Below are positions 44,251 through 53,035 of a DNA stretch of 64,000 nucleotides, in pieces. The position numbers were made by a program, and so were the translations under genes. Every line of letters starts with the position of its first letter. Position 1 is the first letter of the stretch. The notes below the pieces were generated by a model. The model did not search any database. It saw only the letters and a list, made by a program, of their open reading frames with translations, and had not been told where the DNA came from. Source of the stretch: Thermoprotei archaeon (lineage in GTDB: Archaea; Thermoproteota; Thermoprotei_A; Sulfolobales; Acidilobaceae); contig JARJMZ020000013.1 of NCBI GenBank assembly GCA_029335875.2, forward strand, positions 1-64,000. The letters run 5' to 3'.

Positions 44251-44475
44251 GTGGTCGCCGGAACCCAATACCACAGATCTTCTCATGATATTGGGCCCGG
44301 CTTCCCCATCAGCCCCTTGGGGGCTCCATAGGCGGATGCCGCGGGGCCGCCTCGTGTCAGCCTCTGACCGCCAATCATAGGGGCGGGCTCGCATAGCATG
44401 GGACCCTTAAAATAACTCTAAGCTTCCATTTGCATTATTATGTCTTTAAATGCCTCTAAGTAACCATATTAACCA
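44251..44475 (+). repeat. Dispersed structured repeat, copy 2
   Basis: Lies alone in the ~350 bp between the coiled-coil gene and arfA. It matches copy 1 over about 170 bp and copy 3 at both its 5' part (ccggaacccaatacc) and its 3' part (gcattattatgtct and the following ~25 bp). It is the longest and most complete copy. It folds into a long hairpin, GCCGGAACCCAATACC pairing with GATATTGGGCCCGGC, followed by AGCCCC-TTG-GGGGCT. Other elements: GGGGCGGGCTCGCATAGC downstream. Confidence 0.75.
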
Positions 44476-44552
44476 AAAACCCTAGGTAGTTGTGAATGAG
44501 GGTCGCCGCTTCGGAAGCCTTTTAGGCAAAGTGTGGGTGGAGTGTGTAGTGT

Positions 44553-45287
44553 TTAAACGTCTATGTAGAATACTACTCTCGTATCCCTATTAGACCTTAT
44601 ATCGTGAAGGGCTCTAGCTGCCAGCTTTAGAGCCTCTCGGGCGCTCTTAGCTGCCCCCACCCCGGCCTTAAGGTTCTCCTTGTTCACTAGGCTCTCCAGT
44701 AGGGGTACATAGTTTACAGTCGGTAGGACGACCAGCATGTTGTCGCCCCCCAGATATTGAATTATCCCGCCGCTCTTCTCTATTACTGTGGAGAGCCTGC
44801 TGACCATGTTTATAGTTGAATGGTATGTCCTGATAACCCCCACTTCTCTAGTCATCCCGGTTATGTTGTTAACGTCTAGGTGAGCCATAACAACAATCTC
44901 CACGCCCCTACAAGACTCGTATGTAAACCCTCCTGGCTCCGTGCTACTCAAAAGCTTCAACGCCCTAACTTCAGCCTCTAAAGGTGACACTCCGCAGGAG
45001 CTTGCAAGCCTCACGCTAATCCTCGAATGTTTACGGGCTACCTCCAGGAGTTCTGCATGCACTTCAGGGGCTATATTCGAGGTTAACAGTATCATATAGT
45101 CGTATCTAAGGGGAAGGGCGAAGCCGCCAGCCTTCGCTGATACGCTTTGAAGCTCCTCGTAAAGCCGCGCCTGACTCTCCTGTATAGTCCACTCCCTATC
45201 GAACCCTAAACTCTCAGTCCACTCCCTATAACCTATTTGCTCCAGGACTGTTATCCTGGTAGTGTAGGTGGCCTCCAAAAGATCCAC
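44553..45287 (-). CDS. arfA: Archaeal GTP cyclohydrolase III
   Basis: Opens GTP to the formylamino-pyrimidine that starts archaeal riboflavin (and F420) synthesis. Seen: ITVLEQIGYREWTESLG, REWTIQESQARLYEELQ, the metal-binding LRYDYMILLT (about 62-71) and, in the second repeat of the fold, IQYLGGDNMLVVLPT (GGDN, about 177-191), followed by GVGAAKSAREALKLA. The 244 residues are normal. It follows ribH by 2 bp on the same strand, forming an arfA-ribH operon. Confidence 0.93.
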   Translation of the reverse strand: MDLLEATYTTRITVLEQIGYREWTESLGFDREWTIQESQARLYEELQSVSAKAGGFALPLRYDYMILLTSNIAPEVHAELLEVARKHSRISVRLASSCGVSPLEAEVRALKLLSSTEPGGFTYESCRGVEIVVMAHLDVNNITGMTREVGVIRTYHSTINMVSRLSTVIEKSGGIIQYLGGDNMLVVLPTVNYVPLLESLVNKENLKAGVGAAKSAREALKLAARALHDIRSNRDTRVVFYIDV

Positions 45288-45289
45288 CT

Positions 45290-45751
45290 TTACTCTATTG
45301 TAAGTGTTTTTCCCTCATATCTAGATGCTTCCAGTGTCTTCTTTCTCTTGACGAGTTTAACCGCCGCCTCCACAGCCCTCCCGGAGTATTCCTCGGCCCT
45401 TTCAAGGGCCTGTATTCTAGAGGCTCCAGGCCCTATGACCCCGAAGGTTACAGGCTTACCATACTGGACTCCAAGGTCTAGAAGCTTCCTAGCAGCCTGG
45501 TGGGCTACAACCTCGTCATGCCCGGTCTCGCCTTGAATAACAGCCCCCAAAACTACTATAGCGTCGACGTAATCGAGTTTTATAACCTCCATAACACCAT
45601 AGGGGGAGTCATAAACACCTGGAACTTTATAGACTACGGTTACTTCGGCTCCAAGGAACCTAGCGTGACTTAAAGCCTTATCTAACATTACTTTAGTAAC
45701 ATCGAAATTAAACTCGGACACGACGATAGCCAGCCTAACACTCTCATTCAA
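45290..45751 (-). CDS. ribH: 6,7-dimethyl-8-ribityllumazine synthase
   Basis: Condenses the ribityl pyrimidine with the RibB product to the lumazine substrate of RibC. Seen: [61 protein letters not shown] (with the catalytic His of GHD) and [10 protein letters not shown]. The 153 residues are normal, consistent with a pentamer or icosahedral capsid. It starts at ATG 45751. The promoter region contains a near-perfect palindrome. Confidence 0.95.
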   Translation of the reverse strand: MNESVRLAIVVSEFNFDVTKVMLDKALSHARFLGAEVTVVYKVPGVYDSPYGVMEVIKLDYVDAIVVLGAVIQGETGHDEVVAHQAARKLLDLGVQYGKPVTFGVIGPGASRIQALERAEEYSGRAVEAAVKLVKRKKTLEASRYEGKTLTIE

Positions 45752-45784
45752 ACCCCGAGACCCCCTACATAATGAAACTCTAAC

Positions 45785-45807
45785 CCTTAAAAACTATAGT
45801 TTTAAGG
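45785..45807. promoter_or_regulatory. Palindromic promoter element of the ribH-arfA operon
   Basis: CCTTAAAA...CTATAG...TTTTAAGG with one extra A forms 8-bp arms around a 6-bp centre. Its left arm read on the minus strand (TTTTTAAGG) is a TATA-like box about 37 bp before the ribH start. A regulator binding this palindrome would block TBP, so flavin-dependent control is plausible but unproven. Confidence 0.45.
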
Positions 45808-45954
45808 TTCCTTCGATCGATGAAAGCATGAATGGGTTAAGCAATCTAGGACCTCGGGGGCGACGCGAATTACAGGGTAACCCTGAACTTTTAGAGGCGC
45901 AATTAAACTTTTTAGACTAAAACGAAACTACTATAGTAATGTGGGGGTTTAAGG

Positions 45955-48129
45955 TTGAGCCTCGAGCTGAGGGTTGTTGAGGCTTATAGTAGCGATGTTG
46001 GAAGGAAGATAGTGAGGATAAGCCCCTCCAACATGAGCAAGATTGGGGTTAACAGCGGTGACTTCGTTAAGGTTGAGGCTAACGGTAGGATCGTAGTTGC
46101 GAGAGTGTGGCCTTTAAGGGGCGACGATGTTGACAGGAACGTGGTAAGGGTTGATGGGTATTTAAGGGAGGCCTTAGGCGTTAAAATCGGGGATAGTGTT
46201 AGGTTAAGTAAGGTCGATAAAATCGACATCGCTATTAGGGTTACTCTAGCGCCTGTAGAGGGTCGTTTGAAAGTTAGTAGAGACTTTGTTGAGTATGTTA
46301 AAGAAGAACTCCTCAATAAGCCTATAAGTAGAGGGGAGCTCGTGGTAATTCCCACCCTCTCAGGCTATATTACGATGATTGTAGTGTCCACTCAACCCTC
46401 ACAGCATGTCTACGTGTCTAGGGACACGGAGATTGTCATCGGCGAGTCCCCGGTCCCCCCTGAGAGGGTCATACCTAGGGGGGTTCCCAGGGTTACCTGG
46501 GAGGATATAGGGGATCTCGAGGAGGCTAAAGAGAGGATAAGGGAGATAGTTGAGCTCCCCATGAAACACCCGGAGCTCTTTAAGCATTTAGGCATAGAGC
46601 CTCCAAAGGGCATACTGCTATATGGCCCCCCGGGTACAGGCAAGACTTTGCTGGCTAAAGCTTTAGCTAACGAGATAGGAGCTTATTTCATAACGATAAA
46701 CGGCCCCGAGATAATGAGCAAGTTCTACGGGGAGAGCGAGGAGAGGTTAAGGCAGGTTTTCAGGGAGGCTGAAGAGAACTCTCCAGCCATAATATTTATT
46801 GATGAGATAGACGCTATAGCCCCGAAGAGGGAGGAGGTTGTCGGGGAGGTTGAGAAGAGGGTCGTAGCTCAGCTTCTAACGCTTATGGACGGGCTTAAGG
46901 AGAGGGGTAAAGTCATAGTTATAGGGGCGACTAACAGGCCTGACGCTATAGACCCAGCCCTCAGGAGGCCTGGAAGGTTTGATAGGGAGATTGAGATTAG
47001 ACCGCCGGACGTTAGGGCTAGGGCTGAAATATTGAGGGTTCACACGAGGTATATGCCTTTAGCTGAAGATGTTAACATTGAGAAGATAGCTGATATGGCC
47101 CACGGGTATACTGGGGCTGACCTGGCTGCTCTAGCCAAGGAGGCTGCCATGGCCGCTTTGAGGAGGTTCATAAAGTCGGGTACTGTTAACCTTTCCGGGT
47201 ACGAGGAAATCCCCGTTGAGATACTTAAAAACCTTAAGGTTACGATGAACGACTTCATAGAGGCTATGAAGTTTATAAGGCCCACGCTCATGAGGGAGGT
47301 TTACGTTGAAGTCCCCGAGGTCCACTGGGATGACATCGGGGGTCTCGAGAATGTTAAACAAGAGCTTCGGGAGGCCGTAGAGTGGCCTTTAAAGTATCCC
47401 GAGGTTTTCGAGAATATGGGCGTGAGGCCTCCTAAAGGGATCCTCCTATATGGCCCTCCAGGCACTGGTAAAACTCTACTAGCCAAGGCTGTAGCTACGG
47501 AGAGCGGGGCTAACTTCATAGCCGTTAGGGGTCCCGAGATACTCAGCAAGTGGGTTGGGGAGAGCGAGAAAGCTATAAGGAAAATATTTGAGAGAGCTAG
47601 GCAGGTCGCGCCGGCGATAATATTCTTCGACGAGATAGACTCTATAGCCCCAGCCAGAGGCTACAGGTTCGACAGCTCGGGAGTCACGGATAGAATAGTC
47701 AACCAGATGCTCACAGAGATGGATGGAATAGTACCCCTCAACAAAGTTGTAGTCATAGCGGCAACAAACAGGGCAGAACTCGTAGACCCAGCACTTCTAA
47801 GACCTGGGAGGTTTGACAGAATAATATACGTGCCCCCGCCAGACTTAAAAGCTAGAAAGGAAATATTCAAGGTACACCTGAGGAAAGCACATTTAGCGGG
47901 CGACGTAGACATAGATAGGCTAGCAGAGCTAACAGAAGGCTACACAGGGGCAGACATAGAAGCTGTAGTAAGGGAAGCCGTAATGCTAAAACTAAGAGAG
48001 AAATTCGAGCTAGGCCCCGTAGAGATGAGACACTTCCTAAAAGCCCTAGAAAAAATAAAGCCAAGCCTAACCGGGGAAGCTGAAGAGAGATACGCGAGGG
48101 TATATAGGGAGCTTAGCCTCATAACGTGA
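45955..48129 (+). CDS. Cdc48/VAT family AAA+ ATPase
   Basis: Double-ring unfoldase that feeds proteins to the proteasome and separates complexes. Seen: a bipartite N-domain (double-psi barrel plus alpha/beta, about 1-180), D1 with Walker A GPPGTGKT (224-231) and Walker [12 protein letters not shown]2 with a second GPPGTGKT near 500 and [13 protein letters not shown], and arginine fingers in [11 protein letters not shown] and [11 protein letters not shown]. The 724 residues agree with archaeal VAT. The start is TTG 45955. No intein is present. Third-position composition changes strongly from G/T-rich in the N-domain to A/C-rich at the C-terminus. Confidence 0.96.
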   Translation: MSLELRVVEAYSSDVGRKIVRISPSNMSKIGVNSGDFVKVEANGRIVVARVWPLRGDDVDRNVVRVDGYLREALGVKIGDSVRLSKVDKIDIAIRVTLAPVEGRLKVSRDFVEYVKEELLNKPISRGELVVIPTLSGYITMIVVSTQPSQHVYVSRDTEIVIGESPVPPERVIPRGVPRVTWEDIGDLEEAKERIREIVELPMKHPELFKHLGIEPPKGILLYGPPGTGKTLLAKALANEIGAYFITINGPEIMSKFYGESEERLRQVFREAEENSPAIIFIDEIDAIAPKREEVVGEVEKRVVAQLLTLMDGLKERGKVIVIGATNRPDAIDPALRRPGRFDREIEIRPPDVRARAEILRVHTRYMPLAEDVNIEKIADMAHGYTGADLAALAKEAAMAALRRFIKSGTVNLSGYEEIPVEILKNLKVTMNDFIEAMKFIRPTLMREVYVEVPEVHWDDIGGLENVKQELREAVEWPLKYPEVFENMGVRPPKGILLYGPPGTGKTLLAKAVATESGANFIAVRGPEILSKWVGESEKAIRKIFERARQVAPAIIFFDEIDSIAPARGYRFDSSGVTDRIVNQMLTEMDGIVPLNKVVVIAATNRAELVDPALLRPGRFDRIIYVPPPDLKARKEIFKVHLRKAHLAGDVDIDRLAELTEGYTGADIEAVVREAVMLKLREKFELGPVEMRHFLKALEKIKPSLTGEAEERYARVYRELSLIT

Positions 48130-48180
48130 AACGCTCTAAACGCGAAACTACAGGTTGTTCTCTAGAGTGAAATCCCCGGA

Positions 48181-48349
48181 TTTGTAACATGGCTGCTCAG
48201 AGATATTCAGAGACATAATAATGCTTAAGAGCTATGAGAATTTAGAGTTTAATTTTCAATGCTGATGGAGCCCCTAGTGAGCGGTGATCTGGCTGGGGGA
48301 GGGCCGGAGCCAAAAACCATGATCTTACGGTATTGGGTTCCGGCGGCAC
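48181..48349 (-). repeat. Dispersed structured repeat, copy 3 (inverted, shorter)
   Basis: On the minus strand it starts GCCGCCGGAACCCAATACC and shares catggtttttggctccgg with copy 1. It then lacks the middle ~80 bp seen in copies 1 and 2 and rejoins copy 2 at gcattattatgtct through the ccatgtta block near 48186. The 5' hairpin (GCCGGAACCCAATACC with GGTTTTTGGCTCCGGC) is retained with several base changes, some of them pair-preserving. It occupies most of the gap between the Cdc48 and CYTH genes. Confidence 0.65.
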
Positions 48350-48412
48350 TGCTCGGGCAAGGGGGTGCTCGCGTTCTTGCTTTTAAGTCGCTATCTTCAC
48401 CCTTATGGGGGG

Positions 48413-48955
48413 ATGAGGGTTTTGAAAGAGCTTGAAGCTAAGTTTAAAATAGACTGTAGCCTTTTAGATAGAATTAGTGAAAAGTTGGAAGCTTCAGGCT
48501 TTAAGTTCGTAGAGGAGAGCGCGGAAGAAGATCTCTACTTTAACCATCCATGTAGGGATTTCACGGCTAGTGATGAGGCTTTGAGGGTGAGGGTTTCACG
48601 GGGCTCCCATGTTTTAACCTATAAGGGGCCTAGGGTTGGGAGTGTGTTTAAGGAGAGGGTTGAGGTTAACGTTACTGTGAGCTCTGAAATTAAAAGTGTC
48701 CTTGAGGCTCTAGGCTTCACCCCCGCTCTTAAAGTAGTTAAACGTAGAGCTTACTATGGGAGAGGTGATGTTACGGTTGCCATCGACATTGTTAACGGTC
48801 TAGGCTGTTTTATTGAAATAGAGTCTGGGAAGGGTGAGGCTATAACTGAGGTTGCACGTGAACTGGGGCTCTCTTGGGAAGATTATGTTGATAAAACTTA
48901 CGTGGAACTCCTCCTAGCCCTTCGTAACTCCGATAGGCCTCATTCTAGCTACTAG
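48413..48955 (+). CDS. CYTH-domain protein (CyaB/thiamine-triphosphatase-like)
   Basis: Seen: the hallmark ELEAKFKID at the N-terminus, then LYFNHPCRDF, ALRVRVSRGSHVLTYKGPRVG and CFIEIESG, which supply the acidic and basic residues of the triphosphate tunnel. Known: CYTH enzymes hydrolyse triphosphates or act as class IV adenylate cyclases; the specific substrate is not shown. I choose ATG 48413 (180 residues) because a TATA-like CTTTTAAG (48380-48387) lies about 30 bp upstream; the open frame extends to 48365. The stop lies 42 bp inside the convergent rtcB gene. Confidence 0.8.
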   Translation: MRVLKELEAKFKIDCSLLDRISEKLEASGFKFVEESAEEDLYFNHPCRDFTASDEALRVRVSRGSHVLTYKGPRVGSVFKERVEVNVTVSSEIKSVLEALGFTPALKVVKRRAYYGRGDVTVAIDIVNGLGCFIEIESGKGEAITEVARELGLSWEDYVDKTYVELLLALRNSDRPHSSY

Positions 48956-50359
48956 CCTCCCTATGCCCGCCGCGTGCGCAACCTCAGCCACCTTATCTAC
49001 ATCCTTGTAGGCTTCCGGGGCCTCCTCCACCACAGTCTCTATGTTGCTCGCCCTAATGTATATGCCTTTCATCTCAAGCTCGGACACAACCTCCCTATAA
49101 GACTTCCTCCTCTTAGCCCCCGCCCTACTCATCCACCTCCCAGCCCCGTGGGGCGCGGTGTACCAGCTCTTAACCCCCTCAGGGATCCCTGCTAGTATGT
49201 AGCTTGCAGTCCCCATACTGCCCGGTATTAGTACTGGCTGGCCCACGCTCCTATACTCTGGGGGTATTTCCGTGTGGCCTGGCGGGAAGGCTCTCGTGGC
49301 TCCCTTCCTGTGTATTATGAGCTTCTTCGTCTTCCCGTCGACTTCATACTCTTCTATCTTAGCTATGTTGTGGGCCACATCGTAGACTATTCTCATCCCC
49401 AGCTTGTCTGGATCTGTGTGGAAGACTCTCTTGAAGCTCTCCCTAGTCCAGTGGGCTATCATCTGCCTGTTAGTCCACGCGAAGTTGGCTGAGGCAGCCA
49501 TAGCTTTAAAGTAGTTCTGGGCCTCCCTACTACTCCAGGGCACGCTGGCGAGCTCCCTGTCCGGGGGTATGGTGCCATACTGTCTCATAGCTCTCTCCAT
49601 AACCACGATGTAGTCGCTGGCAACCTGGTGGCCTAGTCCCCTGCTACCTGTGTGTATCATTACAACTATCTGGCCCTCAAACAAACCGTAAACCTTAGCA
49701 ATACTCTCGTCGAACACCCTGTCGACAACTTGAACCTCGAGGAAGTGGTTCCCACTCCCTAGAGTGCCCAGCTGCTCGTGTCCCCTCTGTTTTGCAGTGC
49801 TGCTAACAGCGCTTGAATCTGCAAGGTTCCAGCTACCCTTCTCCTCTAAGTGTTCAAGGTCGTCAGCCCATCCATAGCCCTTGCTTAGGGCCCACTGGAC
49901 CCCCTCGTCGAGGACCCTGTTAAGCTCTTGAGTGCTCAGTTTAATCTTGCCAGTGCTCCCGACACCGCTCGGCACGTTCCTATATAATTCATCTACAAGC
50001 TCCTTAATCCTCGGCCTCACATCTTTCACGGTCAAATCCGTCCTGATGACCCTCACGCCACAGTTTATGTCATAGCCTATTCCTCCAGGGCTTATTACTC
50101 CATCCTCATCTATGGCCATAGCGGCCACTCCCCCCACTGGGAACCCGTAGCCTTGATGCCCGTCTGGCATAACTAGGCTATACTTTTGTATCCCCCTGAG
50201 GCAGGCTACGTTGACAGCCTGCACTAGTGTCAGGTCCTCCCTCATCTTGTTTATTAGAAAGTCGTCAGCATATATTATCGCGGGCACTTTCATGCATGCT
50301 TTAGCCTCCTTAGGTATTATCCACGTGTACTCGTTTATCCTTCTTATTGGAAGGCTCAT
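48914..50359 (-). CDS. rtcB: tRNA-splicing ligase RtcB
   Basis: Joins RNA 2',3'-cyclic phosphate ends to 5'-OH ends; essential for archaeal tRNA intron splicing. Seen: metal ligands in GYDINCGVRV (Asp97, Cys100), GNHFLEV (His205), HTGSRGLGH and the guanylylated His404 in APHGAGRWMSR, plus the PGSMGT loop. The 481 residues are normal and show no intein. It starts at ATG 50359, divergent from argS. TATA-like GCTTAAAAC (50395-50403, minus strand) lies upstream. No intron-containing tRNA is in the window. Confidence 0.96.
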   Translation of the reverse strand: MSLPIRRINEYTWIIPKEAKACMKVPAIIYADDFLINKMREDLTLVQAVNVACLRGIQKYSLVMPDGHQGYGFPVGGVAAMAIDEDGVISPGGIGYDINCGVRVIRTDLTVKDVRPRIKELVDELYRNVPSGVGSTGKIKLSTQELNRVLDEGVQWALSKGYGWADDLEHLEEKGSWNLADSSAVSSTAKQRGHEQLGTLGSGNHFLEVQVVDRVFDESIAKVYGLFEGQIVVMIHTGSRGLGHQVASDYIVVMERAMRQYGTIPPDRELASVPWSSREAQNYFKAMAASANFAWTNRQMIAHWTRESFKRVFHTDPDKLGMRIVYDVAHNIAKIEEYEVDGKTKKLIIHRKGATRAFPPGHTEIPPEYRSVGQPVLIPGSMGTASYILAGIPEGVKSWYTAPHGAGRWMSRAGAKRRKSYREVVSELEMKGIYIRASNIETVVEEAPEAYKDVDKVAEVAHAAGIGRLVARMRPIGVTKG

Positions 50360-50408
50360 CTACTAAACACCCTCTTCTATAATGGGAGCTTGAGGGTTTT
50401 AAGCTCAA

Positions 50409-50416
50409 CTTTAAAC
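50409..50416 (+). promoter_or_regulatory. TATA box of argS
   Basis: CTTTAAAC is centred about 25 bp before ATG 50437. This supports leaderless transcription from the ATG, against the upstream in-frame TTG 50425. Confidence 0.55.
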
Positions 50417-50436
50417 ATGAACCTTTGGAGGTTAGG

Positions 50437-52371
50437 ATGGAGGGTTATGGGGGGCCTCTCGCCAGGAGGCTGGAAGCTGTAGGCTCGTGCCTTGAGAGTG
50501 AAGGCGTCGCCTCTAGGGAGGTATTCTTGAGGCTCGTTGATAAGACTCCTAGGGAGGAATATGGGGACTACGGCTTCCCCCTCATGAGGTTCGCTGGGGG
50601 CAGGGACCTGGAGGGGGTGCTCTCGAAGGTTAAGGATTGTGTTGAAGCCCTCGGAGTTAATGGCGTCTCCCTCTCCATTCACAGGGGGTTCCTTAACCTT
50701 AAGTTTAACGAGGACATAATAGGCGGGGAGGCTATAAGCCTTTACGAGAAAGGCTGGAGGGTTGACGTTATTAAGGTTGGGGGGGCTGAAGCTAAAAACA
50801 TAGTTGTAGAGCATACGAGCGCCAACCCCGTGCACCCCCTACATATAGGCCATGCTAGGAACGCTAGCCTGGGGGATACTCTAGCTAGGATGCTCGAGGC
50901 TAGAGGCCACAGGGTTGTGAGGAGATACTATGTTAACGATGTGGGGAGGCAGATGGCCGTTGTAGTATACGGGTTTAAAATGCTAAACACTACCCCCAGA
51001 GATGTGGCTGCCACGTTGAAGACTAAGGTGGACCACGCTATAGGCTGGGTTTACGCTTTAACCCATACAGCTGTAGACTTTGCTCTAGCCAGAAAGAACA
51101 TGATAGAGGAGGACTTGAACCTCCTAGCTTCAACCCTGGCGAGGCTGAGGGAGAGGGGGAGCCCGGAGCTGGCTGACAAGATAATAGGGGCCGTCTTAAG
51201 CCTCGAAGACCCGGAGGCGGAAGTATCCAAGATCATGTTGAGATACGAGATGGGTCTTGAGCCGGAGAAGAGCCTCGTTAGATCCATAGCTGAGGCTGCC
51301 CTGGAAGGCTTTAGAGAGACTCTTGAAAAGCTTGGGGTCGAGTTCGACTATTGGGATTGGGAGAGTGACATAGTGTGGAGCGGCCTCCTAGCGGGGGTCC
51401 TCAACGAGCTTTCCAGGAGCGGGTTCACTAAAGTTCATAAAGGCACTGTAGCCCTAGACACTGCGGCCGTAATAAGGGATGTAGTTGAGGGGGATAGTGT
51501 TCTAAGGGAGAGTATAAAGCTCCCCAGGGGGTTTGAGGTGCCCCCAATGGTTCTCTATAGGAGTGATGGGACTACACTCTACTGGACTAGAGACATAGCG
51601 TATAGCATATACAAGTTTCAACACTCTAAAGCCGATAGGGTCATAAACGTTGTGGCCGTGGAGCAGAAACTCCCACAACTCCAGATAAGGCTAGCGCTAG
51701 CGGCAATAGGCAGAGTTAGGGAGGCTGCTAACATGATACACTACGAGTATGAAATGGTAAACCTCCCCGGGAGGGCTATGAGCGGGAGGAGAGGCGAATA
51801 CGTAACCCTAGACGAGCTACTGGAAGAGGCTGAAGCCAGAGCCTTCTACGAGGTTAAAGCCAGAAACCCAGACCTGGAAGAGGAAACAGCTAGAAACATA
51901 GCCAGGAAAGTAGCGGCGGGCGCCATAAGATTCAGCCTAGTACAGCCCGGGGCCCTCAAACCACTAACCTTCGACACAGCTAAAGTCCTAAACTTCGAGG
52001 AAAACACTGGCCCATACCTCCAATACACCCACGCTAGAGCATCAAACATACTGGAGAAACACGGGCCCATAAAATATGAGCTCGCAAACCCCAAAACATA
52101 CAGCGAACCCCTAAGAAGAAACATTCTAATAACGGCGCTCGCATACCCAATGATCTCGGCTAAAGCAGCAGACGAGCTGAGACCAGAAGACCTAGCAGCA
52201 TACCTACTAAAACTCGCAGACATATTCAACAAATGGTACCAGAAAGACAGCGTAATACACGAAAAAGACCCCGGAGCCAGGGAAGCCAAAGCAACCCTAG
52301 TAAAACTAGTAAAAGACACCCTATCATCGGGGCTAACACTACTAGGAGTCACACCCCTAGAAAGAATGTAA
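50437..52371 (+). CDS. argS: Arginyl-tRNA synthetase
   Basis: Class I synthetase charging tRNA-Arg. Seen: the HIGH motif in EHTSANPVHPLHIGHARN (about 122-139), VRRYYVNDVGRQ, DGTTLYWTRDIAYSIYKF, the KMSKS-like GRAMSGRRGEYVTL and the C-terminal anticodon domain with NTGPYLQYTHARASNI. From ATG 50437 the protein has 644 residues, normal for archaea. This gene shows the strongest composition gradient in the window: 18 of the first 30 codons but only 4 of the last 30 end in G or T. Confidence 0.95.
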   Translation: MEGYGGPLARRLEAVGSCLESEGVASREVFLRLVDKTPREEYGDYGFPLMRFAGGRDLEGVLSKVKDCVEALGVNGVSLSIHRGFLNLKFNEDIIGGEAISLYEKGWRVDVIKVGGAEAKNIVVEHTSANPVHPLHIGHARNASLGDTLARMLEARGHRVVRRYYVNDVGRQMAVVVYGFKMLNTTPRDVAATLKTKVDHAIGWVYALTHTAVDFALARKNMIEEDLNLLASTLARLRERGSPELADKIIGAVLSLEDPEAEVSKIMLRYEMGLEPEKSLVRSIAEAALEGFRETLEKLGVEFDYWDWESDIVWSGLLAGVLNELSRSGFTKVHKGTVALDTAAVIRDVVEGDSVLRESIKLPRGFEVPPMVLYRSDGTTLYWTRDIAYSIYKFQHSKADRVINVVAVEQKLPQLQIRLALAAIGRVREAANMIHYEYEMVNLPGRAMSGRRGEYVTLDELLEEAEARAFYEVKARNPDLEEETARNIARKVAAGAIRFSLVQPGALKPLTFDTAKVLNFEENTGPYLQYTHARASNILEKHGPIKYELANPKTYSEPLRRNILITALAYPMISAKAADELRPEDLAAYLLKLADIFNKWYQKDSVIHEKDPGAREAKATLVKLVKDTLSSGLTLLGVTPLERM

Positions 52372-52616
52372 ACCCAAAACCTCCAGAGCTCGGGCGGGAG
52401 AACATGCTCTCATAGCCACCTTAACGCCATCCATAGATTACCGAGCTCGCACTTTAAGATCGCGCATACGACACGGCGAAAACATGCCCCACAAGTTCCT
52501 AAATTAACCAGCATACCATCGTTAAGTAGTTTTAGTTGAGAAGGCTTACTCAGCAAGAATGTTTTTCAGGCTTTTCTCACGTTTAGTTTTATACTGTTTA
52601 GTTATGAGTGTTGGTT

Positions 52617-53035
52617 TTATGTTGTTTTCGCGTGTGGCGATTTGTATGATTCTTTGCATGGGCTTAGTATTTCGTTTACTTCTATGACGCTTAGGTTTTC
52701 GTTTGTGTGGCTTGGCTTGTAGTATCCTCTTATTCCTATGGTTTTTCCTGTTATCCATTGGCCTGGGGTTTGCCGTGTGCTGCTGTGAATAGTGTTATGT
52801 CTATTTTGAGGGTTACTTTTGAGCCGTCTTTGCCTTCTAGGGTTATTTCTATGGTTTCTTCTTTGATTTCATAGCTTTTTATGGTTCCGATCACGTTCAC
52901 TGTTCCTTCTCTGGCCTTTTTCAGTTCTGATACGTCTAGGTAGCCTGCTGATGTTGAGGCCATGTACGCTGCTATAAAGACTACTGTGAAGAGTAGTATT
53001 GCTAGGGCTACTACTCTAAGCCTCAATCTTCCCAC
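52617..53035 (-). pseudogene. ccmE: Variant CcmE heme chaperone, frame broken
   Basis: Seen: frame one encodes a signal anchor (RVVALAILLFTVVFIAAYMAS), the CcmE-like YLDVSELKKAREGTVNVIGTI and OB-fold strands to DITLFTAAHGKP, then a premature stop. In a second frame the protein continues GQWITGKTIGIRGYYKPS and ends with NEILSPCKESYKSPHAK and a stop at 52617. Inserting one base in a run of four C (52765-52768 on the plus strand, as G) would join them into a normal protein. Known: archaeal CcmE has a CXXXY heme-binding motif in place of HXXXY; CKESY fits. The cause could be true mutation, sequence error or recoding. It overlaps the ccmC 3' end by 20 bp. Confidence 0.75.

Noticed and set aside
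45955-50359. Inteins in cdc48 or rtcB
   Set aside because: These are common archaeal intein sites, but both proteins are of normal length with uninterrupted catalytic motifs.
50377-50835. 152-residue minus-strand frame over the argS start
   Set aside because: Antisense shadow of argS; proline-rich composition with no recognisable family.
52546-52758. Lys/Arg-rich 70-residue minus-strand frame
   Set aside because: It is the wrong frame of the CcmE-like gene; another frame over the same bases gives the CcmE tail with the CXXXY motif. The basic composition results from A-rich codons read out of phase.
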